Source of the DNA: Dryocola clanedunensis subsp. sulfonylureivorans
GTDB taxonomy: Bacteria; Pseudomonadota; Gammaproteobacteria; Enterobacterales; Enterobacteriaceae
NCBI RefSeq assembly: GCF_016756775.1
Contig: NZ_JAERMU010000012.1
Coordinates: forward strand, 115,313 to 179,312
Length of the DNA: 64,000 nucleotides
Direction: 5' to 3'
The translations under genes were made by a program, and so were the position numbers. The notes beneath the pieces are model-generated. The model made no database searches, was not told where the DNA came from, and worked only from the letters and a program-made list of their open reading frames with translations. Positions 1-8,475 of the stretch are shown here, piece by piece (position 1 is the first letter of the stretch; each line of letters opens with the position of its first letter).

Positions 1-689
1 CAGTCCGATCCGGACTGCCAGTCCGGGACAACCACGCGATGCTGGTTATCCAGCAGCCAGGTAATTCGCTTTGGCAATGAACGAGAGGTATCCTCCAGCA
101 CCAGCGACGGCCATGCGCGCAGATCTTCATCGCTCAACGCCCCCTCCCGCTGTGCTAACGGATGGCTGGCAGCCACCACACACCGCCAGTTGAGCGTGCC
201 CATATCACGGAACGCATAGCGCCCCCCGACGGGAATAGCCTGCGTGGCGCCAATAGCCACTTCCACGCGCCCGTCGGCCAGCGCGTCCCACACGCCGTTA
301 AAGACCTCCTGGAAAATACGCAGTTCGATATCCGGGAAGTGACGATAAAAGTCGAGCACCAGCTGGCGGGTTCTCTCCGGCTTGACGATATTATCGACGG
401 CGATGGCCAGGTGGCCGCGCCATCCGTTTGCGATCTGCTGGCACTGCTGCCGTGTCTCCATCATTTTTTTGATAACAGAACGGCCTTCTTTCAAAAAGAA
501 GCGCCCTGCGGGGGTCAGTTCGACATCCCGATGACGACGTTCAAACAGCGGAACGGCCAGCCACTCCTCAAGCTGCCGCACCGTATAGCTGATAGCAGAC
601 GGAACGCGGTGCAGCTCCTGCGCCGCGCCGCTGAAACTGCCGTTGCGCGCAACGGCGTCGATAACTTCCAGCGAATATTCAGACCACAT
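1..689 (-). CDS. punR: LysR-family purine regulator PunR, 3' end outside window
   Basis: About 229 N-terminal residues of a LysR-type regulator are present, reading from the ATG at 689 to the window edge; the last quarter or so of the effector domain is missing. The start MWSEYSLEV and the winged helix-turn-helix region (FSGAAQELHRVPSAISYTVRQ split over residues 15-36) closely match E. coli PunR (YdhB). In E. coli this protein activates the divergent gene punC. The gene is divergent from punC here too, with 114 bp between the two starts. No frameshift is seen in the visible part. Assignment is by recalled similarity plus conserved gene order. Confidence 0.93.
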   Translation of the reverse strand, partial: MWSEYSLEVIDAVARNGSFSGAAQELHRVPSAISYTVRQLEEWLAVPLFERRHRDVELTPAGRFFLKEGRSVIKKMMETRQQCQQIANGWRGHLAIAVDNIVKPERTRQLVLDFYRHFPDIELRIFQEVFNGVWDALADGRVEVAIGATQAIPVGGRYAFRDMGTLNWRCVVAASHPLAQREGALSDEDLRAWPSLVLEDTSRSLPKRITWLLDNQHRVVVPDWQSGSD

Positions 690-710
690 AATTTTTGCCT
701 GCAAAATTTT

Positions 711-740
711 TGAACGCAATCTACAAATATTAGCGTTTCA
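711..740. promoter_or_regulatory. candidate PunR operator between punR and punC
   Basis: An imperfect inverted repeat, TGAACGC at 711-717 and GCGTTTCA at 733-740, is separated by 15 bp in the divergent punR-punC gap. LysR-type regulators bind such dyads. The site is seen in the sequence; its role is inferred from position. Confidence 0.4.
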
Positions 741-803
741 CAAGCCAGTTTGCACTCCGTACACTCCGGCGCTGATTACCTGCAAATCATTCAAGAGATA
801 ACT

Positions 804-2000
804 ATGCAACCATCAAAAGGATTTCTTATCTGGCTCGCCGGTCTGAGCGTGCTGGGTTTCCTTGCCACCGACATGTATTTACCTGCTTTCGCCGCCATCC
901 AGCAAGATCTGAACACCGAGGCCTCTGCGGTCAGCGCCAGCCTTAGCCTGTTTTTAGCGGGCTTTGCCTTCGCGCAGCTGATGTGGGGGCCGATGTCCGA
1001 TCGCTTCGGACGTAAGCCTGTGCTGCTTGCCGGTCTAAGTATTTTCGCCGCCAGCTGTCTGGGCATGCTGTGGGTGGAAAACGCCACCACGTTGCTGGTG
1101 CTGCGCTTTATTCAGGCCGTGGGCGTCTGTTCAGCGGCGGTAAGCTGGCAGGCACTGGTGACGGATTATTATCCGGCCAGCCGCGCTAACCGTATTTTCG
1201 CGACGATTATGCCGCTGGTGGGTCTTTCTCCGGCGCTGGCTCCGCTGCTGGGCAGCTGGATCCTCAACCATTTCGAGTGGCAGGCAATCTTTGCCACCCT
1301 GTTTGCTATCACCCTGGTGCTGATGGTGCCGACCCTGCGTCTAAAACCGCGTACCCAGCACCATCCACAGACCGAAGAGAATAAGGTGAGCTTTCTATCA
1401 CTGCTGCGTTCACGCGTTTATAGCGGCAACGTGCTGATTTATGCGGCCTGCTCGGCCAGCTTCTTCGCCTGGCTGACCGGTTCGCCATTTATCCTGAATG
1501 AGATGGGTTACAGCCCGGCGGCCATCGGTCTGAGCTACATGCCGCAGACTATCGCCTTCCTGATTGGTGGTTACGGCTGTCGTAGCGCGCTGCAAAAATG
1601 GCGGGGAAAACAGATGCTGCCGTGGCTGCTGGCGCTCTACACGCTCAGCATTCTCGGCACCTGGGGCGTGGCGGTCAGCGGACACGCAAACCTGACTTTG
1701 CTTCTGATTCCGTTCTGCATCATGGCAATGGCCAACGGCGCGATTTACCCGATTGTGGTTGCCTCAGCCCTTCTGCCTTTCCCGCAGGCAACGGGAAAAG
1801 CAGCGGCCCTGCAAAATACCCTGCAGCTTGGTCTGTGCTTCTTTGCAAGCCTGATGGTCTCCTGGCTGGTCGCAACGCCGCTGTTAACCACCGCCAGCGT
1901 CATGCTGACCACCATTGTGCTGGCAACGCTGGGTTACCTGCTCCAGCGCAGCAAAAGCGAAGCGGCCTGGGAAGCTCGGGAAGCCCATCAGCAATCGTAA
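804..2000 (+). CDS. punC: purine nucleoside efflux MFS transporter PunC
   Basis: A 398-residue major facilitator protein with about 12 membrane segments, matching E. coli PunC (YdhC), a Bcr/CflA-subfamily drug:H+ antiporter linked to purine nucleoside efflux. The start at 804 ([13 protein letters not shown]) is chosen over an in-frame ATG at 750 because it matches the E. coli N-terminus. The MFS loop 2-3 motif is visible as [12 protein letters not shown] near residue 72. The protein would sit in the inner membrane. It is divergent from its activator gene punR and is followed by the cfa promoter region. Confidence 0.93.
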   Translation: MQPSKGFLIWLAGLSVLGFLATDMYLPAFAAIQQDLNTEASAVSASLSLFLAGFAFAQLMWGPMSDRFGRKPVLLAGLSIFAASCLGMLWVENATTLLVLRFIQAVGVCSAAVSWQALVTDYYPASRANRIFATIMPLVGLSPALAPLLGSWILNHFEWQAIFATLFAITLVLMVPTLRLKPRTQHHPQTEENKVSFLSLLRSRVYSGNVLIYAACSASFFAWLTGSPFILNEMGYSPAAIGLSYMPQTIAFLIGGYGCRSALQKWRGKQMLPWLLALYTLSILGTWGVAVSGHANLTLLLIPFCIMAMANGAIYPIVVASALLPFPQATGKAAALQNTLQLGLCFFASLMVSWLVATPLLTTASVMLTTIVLATLGYLLQRSKSEAAWEAREAHQQS

Positions 2001-2055
2001 AATAACCTGGGCGATAATATAATAAACATGTTATTAGCCTGCTAACGATAAAGCG

Positions 2056-2084
2056 TTGAATCATCTGATTTCCAGGCTTATACT
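2056..2084 (+). promoter_or_regulatory. distal sigma-70 promoter of cfa
   Basis: A -35 box TTGAAT (2056-2061) and a -10 box TATACT (2079-2084) are separated by exactly 17 bp. Transcription would start near 2091, giving a leader of about 215 nt before cfa. This agrees with the roughly 210-nt leader of the distal cfa promoter in E. coli, a target of small RNAs such as RydC there. Confidence 0.8.
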
Positions 2085-2122
2085 CATTAGCGGCTCGGTT
2101 AGCACTATTATAATGAATGTAT

Positions 2123-2151
2123 AACGGGAGCCTTAGTGCTCCCGTTTTTTT
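2123..2151 (+). terminator. Rho-independent terminator-like hairpin inside the cfa leader
   Basis: A perfect 9-bp stem (AACGGGAGC at 2123-2131, GCTCCCGTT at 2138-2146) with a 6-nt loop is followed directly by a T run. It could end punC transcripts. Because it lies about 32 nt after the expected start of the distal cfa promoter, it could also stop most transcripts from that promoter and release a short RNA. Confidence 0.75.
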
Positions 2152-2260
2152 ATTTGTTTTCTCAATATATTTAGCGGGCATTTGCCCCTTTCTCTTTCCT
2201 ACGTCGGATATCAGGCACGCGGATTTTTCCGTGAGATTTCTCACATACCCAAAATAGCGT

Positions 2261-2267
2261 CTACGCT
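2261..2267 (+). promoter_or_regulatory. proximal, sigma-S-type -10 element of cfa
   Basis: CTACGCT resembles the extended -10 preferred by sigma-S. A start near 2274 would leave a leader of about 32 nt, matching the proximal stationary-phase promoter of E. coli cfa. There is no clear -35 box, as is common for such promoters. Confidence 0.55.
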
Positions 2268-2305
2268 GTTTTAAGGTTCCTCACACAGAAGGTGTTGGAG
2301 AAGCT

Positions 2306-3454
2306 ATGAGTTCATCGTGTATAGAAGAAGTCAGCATACGAGATAACGAATGGTATCGTATTGCGAACGAAATGCTCACCCGGGCAGGGATCACCGTTAA
2401 TGGTCCACATCCCTTTGATATTCAGGTAAAAAACCCCGATTTTTTTAGACGCGTCCTGCAAGAAGGATCGCTCGGCCTGGGCGAAAGCTTTATGGACGGC
2501 TGGTGGGACTGCGAACGCCTGGATGCTTTTTTCAATAAGGTCATTCGTGCCGGTCTGGAGCACCAGCTCCCTCGCCATTTAAAAGACACGCTGCGTATTG
2601 CCGCCGCCCGGGTATTTAATCTGCAAAATAAGAAACGGGCCTGGATAGTGGGCAAAGAGCACTACGATCTCGGTAACGATCTCTTTAGCCGGATGCTCGA
2701 TGAGCATATGCAATATTCCTGTGGCTACTGGAAAGAGGCAACTACGCTTGGCGAAGCGCAGGATGCCAAGCTGAAAATGATCTGCGACAAGCTGCATATG
2801 GAGCCGGGCATGACCCTGCTGGATATCGGCTGCGGCTGGGGCGGTCTGGCGGAATACGCTGCCCGTCATTACGGAGTGAAAGTGCATGGTGTCACCATCT
2901 CGGCTGAACAACAGAAAATGGCTCAGGATCGCTGCGCCGGCCTGGATGTGACCATCCTGCTTCAGGATTACCGCGACCTGAACGAGCAGTTCGACCGAAT
3001 CGTCTCGGTGGGCATGTTTGAACACGTCGGGCCAAAAAACTATGCCACCTATTTCAACGTGGTAGACCGCAACCTGAAGCCGGACGGTATTTTCCTGTTG
3101 CACACCATCGGCTCCAATAAAACAGATAACAATGTCGATCCGTGGATCGATAAATACATCTTCCCGAACGGCTGCCTGCCCTCCGTACGGCAAATTGCCG
3201 AAGCCAGCGAAGGTCACTTTGTGATGGAAGACTGGCACAATTTCGGAGCCGATTACGACAGAACGCTGATCGCGTGGGACGAACGTTTCCATGCCAGCTG
3301 GCCGGAAATCGCCGATAACTATTCCGAACGTTTCAAACGCATGTTCAGCTACTACCTGAATGCCTGTGCCGGTGCGTTCCGCGCCAGGGATATTCAGCTC
3401 TGGCAGGTTGTTTTCAGCCGCGGCGTTGAAAACGGACTGCGGGTGCCTCGTTAG
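2306..3454 (+). CDS. cfa: cyclopropane-fatty-acyl-phospholipid synthase
   Basis: The 382-residue protein transfers a methylene group from S-adenosylmethionine to the cis double bonds of membrane phospholipid acyl chains, a stationary-phase and acid-stress change. It has the same length as E. coli Cfa and matches it throughout. The SAM-binding motif LLDIGCGWGG lies near residues 171-180, and the family's VGMFEHVG segment follows near 237. The start MSSSCIEEV equals the E. coli start. It acts at the inner membrane as a peripheral enzyme. Two promoters lie upstream, and the gene is followed by hairpins. Confidence 0.97.
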   Translation: MSSSCIEEVSIRDNEWYRIANEMLTRAGITVNGPHPFDIQVKNPDFFRRVLQEGSLGLGESFMDGWWDCERLDAFFNKVIRAGLEHQLPRHLKDTLRIAAARVFNLQNKKRAWIVGKEHYDLGNDLFSRMLDEHMQYSCGYWKEATTLGEAQDAKLKMICDKLHMEPGMTLLDIGCGWGGLAEYAARHYGVKVHGVTISAEQQKMAQDRCAGLDVTILLQDYRDLNEQFDRIVSVGMFEHVGPKNYATYFNVVDRNLKPDGIFLLHTIGSNKTDNNVDPWIDKYIFPNGCLPSVRQIAEASEGHFVMEDWHNFGADYDRTLIAWDERFHASWPEIADNYSERFKRMFSYYLNACAGAFRARDIQLWQVVFSRGVENGLRVPR

Positions 3455-3456
3455 CG

Positions 3457-3645
3457 TCAGGCCCCGGCGCTAGCCGGGGTTAGATTGCTGACAAAGAAGG
3501 AAAAAGCGTGGTTTTTCCTTCTTTGTGATAAGCAGGTGAAAATCAATGAATTGATTTTCCTTGTTATTTATTCGGTGAGATCTTTGCGAAGTGCATTCGC
3601 TTTAGGTTTGTCATCAGTCAGGCCCCGGCGCTGGCCGGGTTTTTT
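3457..3645 (+). repeat. duplicated GC-rich terminator hairpin flanking two perfect palindromes
   Basis: The hairpin sequence starting GTCAGGCCCCGGCGCT occurs at about 3457 and again at about 3616. Copy 1 (stem CCCCGGC 3462-3468 / GCCGGGG 3473-3479) lacks a T run; copy 2 (stem CCCGGC 3624-3629 / GCCGGG 3634-3639) is followed by six Ts. Between them lie a perfect 15-bp inverted repeat (3491-3505 / 3512-3526) and a perfect 10-bp inverted repeat (3538-3547 / 3550-3559). This looks like an insertion that duplicated or split the original cfa terminator. I see no gene here. Confidence 0.65.
3624..3645 (+). terminator. Rho-independent terminator after cfa
   Basis: Stem CCCGGC/GCCGGG with a 4-nt loop followed by TTTTTT. 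This is the complete copy of the duplicated hairpin and the likely functional cfa terminator. Confidence 0.7.
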
Positions 3646-3676
3646 AACGTTTTATTGCAGCAAATTCATAACAAAC

Positions 3677-3692
3677 AGTGATCATTATCACG
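3677..3692 (+). promoter_or_regulatory. candidate CRP site upstream of the cellobiose-type PTS gene
   Basis: AGTGA-TCATTA-TCACG matches the CRP consensus TGTGA-N6-TCACA with two mismatches. It lies about 140 bp before the PTS start codon and upstream of the likely LacI operator, which suits a catabolite-controlled sugar operon. Confidence 0.5.
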
Positions 3693-3751
3693 CTTCTTTC
3701 GCGTAAAACACCCCGAGTTTGATCCCGCCAGCAATTCTCATCACAAGTCAT

Positions 3752-3765
3752 GGAAACCGGTTTCC
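3752..3765. promoter_or_regulatory. LacI-family operator of the beta-glucoside cluster
   Basis: GGAAACCGGTTTCC is a perfect 14-bp palindrome with the central CG typical of LacI/GalR operators and resembles AscG-type sites. It lies 51 bp before the IIC start codon. The likely ligand is the LacI protein encoded at the end of the same cluster. Confidence 0.7.
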
Positions 3766-3816
3766 GTTTTGTTTCAAAATCGCTGAACTTTTCAAAACAT
3801 CAGCAAGGATACCGCC

Positions 3817-5136
3817 ATGAGCATGTACCAAAATATGGTCAATGTGATTGAGCAAAAAATTACACCTCTGGCAGGCGCAATGGGCTCACAGCGCCACGTT
3901 ATTGCGATCCGCGACGGGTTTATCGCCGCCCTGCCGTTTATGATTATTGGTTCTTTCCTGTTGGTTTTTATTTTCCCTCCGTTTTCCCCGGACAGCAGCT
4001 GGCGCTTTGCCCGCGGCTGGCTTAGCTTCTCGCAGACTTACCGCGAGCAGCTCATGCTGCCGTTTAACCTCAGCATGGGCGTCATGACGTTCTTTATCTC
4101 GGTCGGTATCGGCGCAAGCCTCGGGAAACACTACAAGCTCGACCCGGTTATGACCGGGCTTCTGTCATTTATGGCCTTTCTTCTGGTCGCCGCCCCCTAT
4201 AAAGACGGGCACATCTCGACGCAGTATTTCTCCGGCCAGGGCATTTTTACCGCGCTGATCACAGCGATATACGCCAGCGAAATGTACGCATTGCTTAAGC
4301 GTCGCAATATAACGATTCGTCTGCCAAAAGAAGTGCCAACGGGCGTTGCACGTTCTTTTGAAATCCTGATCCCCGTCGTGGTGATTGTTTTTACCCTTCA
4401 TCCGCTCAACCTGCTGCTGGAAGCCACCACCGGCATGATTTTACCGGAGGCGATCATGCACCTGCTGGCGCCGCTGGTTTCGGCCTCTGATTCGCTGCCC
4501 GCCATTCTCATCTCCGTGTTTATCTGCCAGATCCTGTGGTTTGCCGGTATTCACGGCGCGCTGATTGTCACCGGCATTATGAACCCGTTCTGGATGGCAA
4601 ACCTTTCGGCCAACCAGACCGCGCTTGCGGCGGGAGAAGCCCTGCCGCATATCTATCTGCAAGGCTTCTGGGACCACTACCTGCTGATTGGCGGCGTGGG
4701 GTCGACGCTGCCGCTGGCCTTCCTGTTGCTGCGCAGCCGCGCCGTGCATCTGCGTACCATTGGCAAAATGGGCGTTGTTCCCAGCCTCTTCAACATTAAC
4801 GAACCCATTCTCTTTGGCACGCCGATTATTATGAACCCGGTGTTCTTCCTGCCGTTCACGCTGGTGCCGATGATTAACGCCACGCTTGCGTACATCGCCA
4901 CCAAACTAGGCTGGATTGCCCAGGTCGTTTCACTGACGCCGTGGACGACGCCCGCGCCAATCGGAGCCTCATGGGCCGCAAACTGGGCGGTAAGTCCCGT
5001 AATCATGTGCCTGATTTGTATGGCGATGTCGGCTGTGATGTATTACCCGTTCCTGAAAGCCTACGAACGTACCCTGCTCAGGCAGGACGAAGAGCGTGGC
5101 GCGCAGGAACAAGAAAGCCCGATTACCGCCAACTGA
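3817..5136 (+). CDS. PTS lactose/cellobiose-family IIC permease
   Basis: The 439-residue polytopic membrane protein belongs to the lactose/cellobiose IIC family, with the typical opening in which a short amphipathic stretch precedes IRDGFIAALPFMIIGSF. Family members form the sugar channel of a PTS and take up beta-glucosides such as cellobiose or chitobiose with phosphorylation. No IIA or IIB domain is fused and none is encoded next to it, so it must borrow partners encoded elsewhere. The 6-phospho-beta-glucosidase begins 49 bp downstream, which indicates an operon. The exact sugar cannot be told from the sequence. Confidence 0.88.
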   Translation: MSMYQNMVNVIEQKITPLAGAMGSQRHVIAIRDGFIAALPFMIIGSFLLVFIFPPFSPDSSWRFARGWLSFSQTYREQLMLPFNLSMGVMTFFISVGIGASLGKHYKLDPVMTGLLSFMAFLLVAAPYKDGHISTQYFSGQGIFTALITAIYASEMYALLKRRNITIRLPKEVPTGVARSFEILIPVVVIVFTLHPLNLLLEATTGMILPEAIMHLLAPLVSASDSLPAILISVFICQILWFAGIHGALIVTGIMNPFWMANLSANQTALAAGEALPHIYLQGFWDHYLLIGGVGSTLPLAFLLLRSRAVHLRTIGKMGVVPSLFNINEPILFGTPIIMNPVFFLPFTLVPMINATLAYIATKLGWIAQVVSLTPWTTPAPIGASWAANWAVSPVIMCLICMAMSAVMYYPFLKAYERTLLRQDEERGAQEQESPITAN

Positions 5137-5185
5137 ACATTTATTGCCTGCCGGTCTGGCAGGCACGTCCAAAGAGGAAGAAGTA

Positions 5186-6577
5186 ATGAAATATGCATTT
5201 CCTGATAATTTCTGGTGGGGCAGCGCCAGCTCCGCGCCGCAGACCGAAGGCGAAACGCTTAACTTTGGTAAATCGGAAACCATCTGGGATCGATGGTTTG
5301 CGGAGCAGCCAACACGCTTCCACAACGGCGTTGGCCCGGCGGACACCTCCACCTTTTACCAGAACTGGAAACAGGATATCGCCCTGCTCAAGGCGCTGAA
5401 CCACAATACGTTCCGCACCTCGATTTCCTGGGCGCGCCTGATTCCACAGGGTCGTGGTGACGTCAATCCGGAAGCGGTCAAATTCTACAACCAGATTTTT
5501 GATGAGCTGCACGCACAGGGCATCACGCCGTTTATCAACCTCTTCCACTTTGATATGCCGATGGTAATGCAAGAGCTTGGCGGTTGGGAAAATCGTGACG
5601 TTGTCACGGCTTACGGCGAGTATGCGAAAACCTGCTTCGAGCTGTTCGGCGACCGGGTGAAGCACTGGTTCACCTTTAACGAGCCGGTTGTTCCGGTTGA
5701 AGGCGGCTATTTATACGACTTCCACTATCCAAACGTGGTGGATTTCAAACGTGCCGCAACCGTTGCTTACCACACGATGCTGGCCCACTCGCTGGCGGTG
5801 AAGGCCTATCACGAACGTAACGACAGCGGCGAAATTGGCATCATCCTTAACCTGACGCCCTCTTACCCCCGTTCGCAGAATCCTGCCGACGTGAAAGCAG
5901 CCAACATTGCCGATCTGATGTTCAACCGCAGCTTCCTGGACCCGGCGCTGCGCGGCGAATATCCGCAGGAGCTGGTTGCCCTGCTCAAAGAACACGGCCA
6001 GCTCCCGGCCTGTCAGCCAGAAGATAAAGCCCTGCTTGCCGCGGGCGTGGTCGATCTGCTCGGGATTAACTACTACCAGCCGCGCCGCATAAAGTGCCGC
6101 GACTCGCTAGTCAACCCGGACAGCCCGTTTATGCCGGAGTGGTTCTTTGAGGCCTACGAAATGCCCGGCCGCAAAATGAACCCTTATCGCGGCTGGGAAA
6201 TCTATGAAGAAGGGATCTACGATATCCTGACCAACCTGCGCGAAAACTATAGCAATCCGCGCTGCTATATCTCTGAGAACGGCATGGGCGTTGAAAACGA
6301 AAAGCGCTTTGATGAGAACGGGCAGATTCAGGATGACTATCGTATCGATTTCGTCAGCGATCACCTGAAATGGCTGCATAAGGGCATCAGCGAAGGCAGC
6401 AACTGCCTCGGTTACCATATGTGGACGTTTATTGATAACTGGTCGTGGTGTAACGCCTATAAAAACCGCTATGGTTTCGTCTCGCTGGATTTGGCAACCC
6501 AGAAGCGCACCATCAAGAAGAGCGGCGAGTGGTTCCGCGAAACGGCAGCAAAAAACGGTTTTGAAGACCGGGGCTAA
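5186..6577 (+). CDS. GH1 6-phospho-beta-glucosidase
   Basis: The 463-residue family 1 glycoside hydrolase shows both catalytic glutamates: the acid/base in TFNEP (E166) and the nucleophile in SENGMG (E364). The start at 5186 gives MKYAFPDNFWWGSASSAPQ, the family's canonical N-terminus, with GAGGAAG upstream as ribosome binding site; a longer in-frame reading begins inside the IIC gene. Being next to a PTS IIC, it most likely cleaves a 6'-phospho-beta-glucoside in the cytoplasm to glucose 6-phosphate and a sugar or aglycone. The substrate is inferred from context. Confidence 0.9.
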   Translation: MKYAFPDNFWWGSASSAPQTEGETLNFGKSETIWDRWFAEQPTRFHNGVGPADTSTFYQNWKQDIALLKALNHNTFRTSISWARLIPQGRGDVNPEAVKFYNQIFDELHAQGITPFINLFHFDMPMVMQELGGWENRDVVTAYGEYAKTCFELFGDRVKHWFTFNEPVVPVEGGYLYDFHYPNVVDFKRAATVAYHTMLAHSLAVKAYHERNDSGEIGIILNLTPSYPRSQNPADVKAANIADLMFNRSFLDPALRGEYPQELVALLKEHGQLPACQPEDKALLAAGVVDLLGINYYQPRRIKCRDSLVNPDSPFMPEWFFEAYEMPGRKMNPYRGWEIYEEGIYDILTNLRENYSNPRCYISENGMGVENEKRFDENGQIQDDYRIDFVSDHLKWLHKGISEGSNCLGYHMWTFIDNWSWCNAYKNRYGFVSLDLATQKRTIKKSGEWFRETAAKNGFEDRG

Positions 6578-6627
6578 AAAATTGTGCGGGCCTGTGCGGC
6601 CCGCCTTATGTCGTGCAGGTAACAAGA

Positions 6628-7551
6628 ATGTCGAATATCAATGATGTTGCGCGCCTTGCGCAGGTTTCGAAAGCTACCGTCTCAAGGGTACTGAGCGGCA
6701 GCCGCGGCGTAAAAGAGGACAGTCGCCAGGCCGTACTGCGCGCCGCTGAAATTCTGAACTACACGCCCAATGCCATCGCCCAGTCGCTGAGCAGCCAGTC
6801 GACAAACTGTATCGGGGTGATTTGCGCGACCGAACATATCCAGCAGTCTACCGGTTATCTGCAGGCGCTGGAAAAACAGCTAAAGGAGCATCGCAAGCAT
6901 CTTCTGCTGCGCTTCGCTAACGACGCGGAGAGCGTCCTGAACGCGGTGGACGAGCTGTCACATGGCCTGTGCGATGCGCTGGTCGTGGTGGGTGCCAGGT
7001 TCACTCTGCCTGCGCTTGACGGCGACGTCGTTCTGATCGACAGCCTGAGCGCTTCAACGGCTAACAGCGTGCAGTGCGACCGGGTATTTGCCGTAGAAAC
7101 GGCCGTGCATTATCTATGTTCACAGCAGCGCAGACATATTGCGCTGGTTAACTTTTCCGGTGGTGATGCGGCTTTACAGACCATTGACGGCTACCGCCAG
7201 GCGCTGCATAACTATGCGGTGCCGTTTAATCGCCAGCTGGTTATCGAAAACGAACCGTCGGTGCGTATTGCCCTGCAAAAACTGGTCAACAGCGGGGTGA
7301 AATTTTCTGCGCTGCTGGTCACCAACGACAGCCAGGCGCAGGAAGCCATCACGATGCTCAATCAATACCAGCTCTTCGTGCCGGAAAAAGTGCTGGTCTT
7401 TAGCCTGGACGGCTCAACTCGCCTGCCGGGGACAAACGCTATTCCGGCCATTGAGTATTCGCTGGAAAATATCGCCCGTCGGGCCGTGGCGTTGCTGCTG
7501 GGCGAGCGCCATGAGAGCGATCTGGTGCGGGGAAGTTTATTGCTTGCCTGA
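6628..7551 (+). CDS. LacI-family repressor of the beta-glucoside cluster
   Basis: The 307-residue LacI/GalR regulator has the helix-turn-helix INDVARLAQVSKATVSRVLSG at its N-terminus, followed by a periplasmic-binding-protein-like domain. It is somewhat shorter than the usual 330-340 residues. ATG at 6628 is chosen because it puts the HTH at the very start. It lies 50 bp after the GH1 gene on the same strand, so it is probably co-transcribed and binds the palindrome at 3752-3765. Resemblance to AscG is suggested by the operator type only. Confidence 0.87.
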   Translation: MSNINDVARLAQVSKATVSRVLSGSRGVKEDSRQAVLRAAEILNYTPNAIAQSLSSQSTNCIGVICATEHIQQSTGYLQALEKQLKEHRKHLLLRFANDAESVLNAVDELSHGLCDALVVVGARFTLPALDGDVVLIDSLSASTANSVQCDRVFAVETAVHYLCSQQRRHIALVNFSGGDAALQTIDGYRQALHNYAVPFNRQLVIENEPSVRIALQKLVNSGVKFSALLVTNDSQAQEAITMLNQYQLFVPEKVLVFSLDGSTRLPGTNAIPAIEYSLENIARRAVALLLGERHESDLVRGSLLLA

Positions 7552-7556
7552 CTGAA

Positions 7557-7578
7557 GGCGGGTAAGAGCTTACCCGCC
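7557..7578. terminator. bidirectional hairpin between the LacI gene and ribE
   Basis: GGCGGGTAA (7557-7565) and TTACCCGCC (7570-7578) form a perfect 9-bp stem between two convergent genes. T-rich sequence is weak, so the hairpin is clear but termination efficiency is uncertain. Confidence 0.6.
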
Positions 7579-7585
7579 TCAGAAA

Positions 7586-8227
7586 TTATTCTTTTGCCAG
7601 CATGGCTTCCAGCGCTGCTTCACGCTGCGCCAGTACGCGCTCAACCGTATCGACTATCGCCTGAGTTTGCGGGTCGATTTCGATATTAATGCGGCTGCCG
7701 AGCTTCTTTGCACCCAGCGTCGTGCGCTGCAAGGTTTCCGGAATTAAATGGACGCAGAATCGGGTCGCGGTCACTTCCCCTACCGTCAGGCTAATGCCAT
7801 CAATACCGATATAGCCTTTGTGCAGGATATATTTCATCAGGCTCTTGTCCTGAATCTTAAACCAGATTTGACGGTTATTCTCTGAGGTTAAAATCTTCGC
7901 CACTTCGGCGGTAGTCATGATATGGCCGGACATCAAATGGCCGCCGATTTCATCATTAAATTTCGCCGCGCGCTCAACGTTCACGCAGTCGCCTGGCGCC
8001 AGCTCACCCAGATTAGTGATGCGCAGCGTCTCTTTCATCAGGTCAAAGCTCACGTGATTGCCGTTAATCTCCGTAACGGTCAGACAGCAACCGTTGTGGG
8101 CGACCGACGCACCCGTTTCAAGGCCAGGCAACATCTCTTCTGGCATCTCGATAACGTGGGTGCGGAAATTTGGTTTTTCATCGATGGAAACCAGGGTCGC
8201 GGTACCCTGTACAATACCAGTAAACAT
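7586..8227 (-). CDS. ribE: riboflavin synthase, alpha subunit
   Basis: The 213-residue enzyme catalyses the last step of riboflavin synthesis, dismutation of two 6,7-dimethyl-8-ribityllumazine molecules. It has the family's two lumazine-binding repeats: one beginning MFTGIVQGT at residue 1 and the other, near residue 98, containing HLMSGHI. The gene is called ribC in E. coli K-12 and ribE elsewhere. It is divergent from mdtK, with 248 bp between. That gap has a small inverted repeat GTTTGC/GCAAAC (8261-8280) in the ribE leader, but I see no FMN riboswitch there. Confidence 0.97.
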   Translation of the reverse strand: MFTGIVQGTATLVSIDEKPNFRTHVIEMPEEMLPGLETGASVAHNGCCLTVTEINGNHVSFDLMKETLRITNLGELAPGDCVNVERAAKFNDEIGGHLMSGHIMTTAEVAKILTSENNRQIWFKIQDKSLMKYILHKGYIGIDGISLTVGEVTATRFCVHLIPETLQRTTLGAKKLGSRINIEIDPQTQAIVDTVERVLAQREAALEAMLAKE

Positions 8228-8475
8228 CCTAAAGCTCCGGGCAAGTCAATAAGTGGCACCGTTTGCCAGATAAAGCAAACGCATGCATCCGTGAGCAGCA
8301 CAATAGCAGTTGGAAAAAAAGCTTGCCAGTCATCATCACTGCCCCACCATTATTTGTCTGGCGATTTAATTAACTGCCGCTACAATAGTCTGGATCTTTC
8401 CCCTGTTTGTCCTTTTTGCTGCCAACTATGGCGGCCTCTTAGTGTTCCTAATACTAATAATAATCAGGTGTATTT

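Noticed and set aside
3485..3706. 73-codon open frame after cfa
   Set aside because: It runs across the inverted repeats and the terminator hairpin; these explain the sequence better than a coding gene.
8228..8475. Possible FMN riboswitch before ribE
   Set aside because: The conserved FMN aptamer segments (AGGGGCAGGG-type and GCCCGCGA-type) are absent; in enterobacteria that element belongs to ribB.
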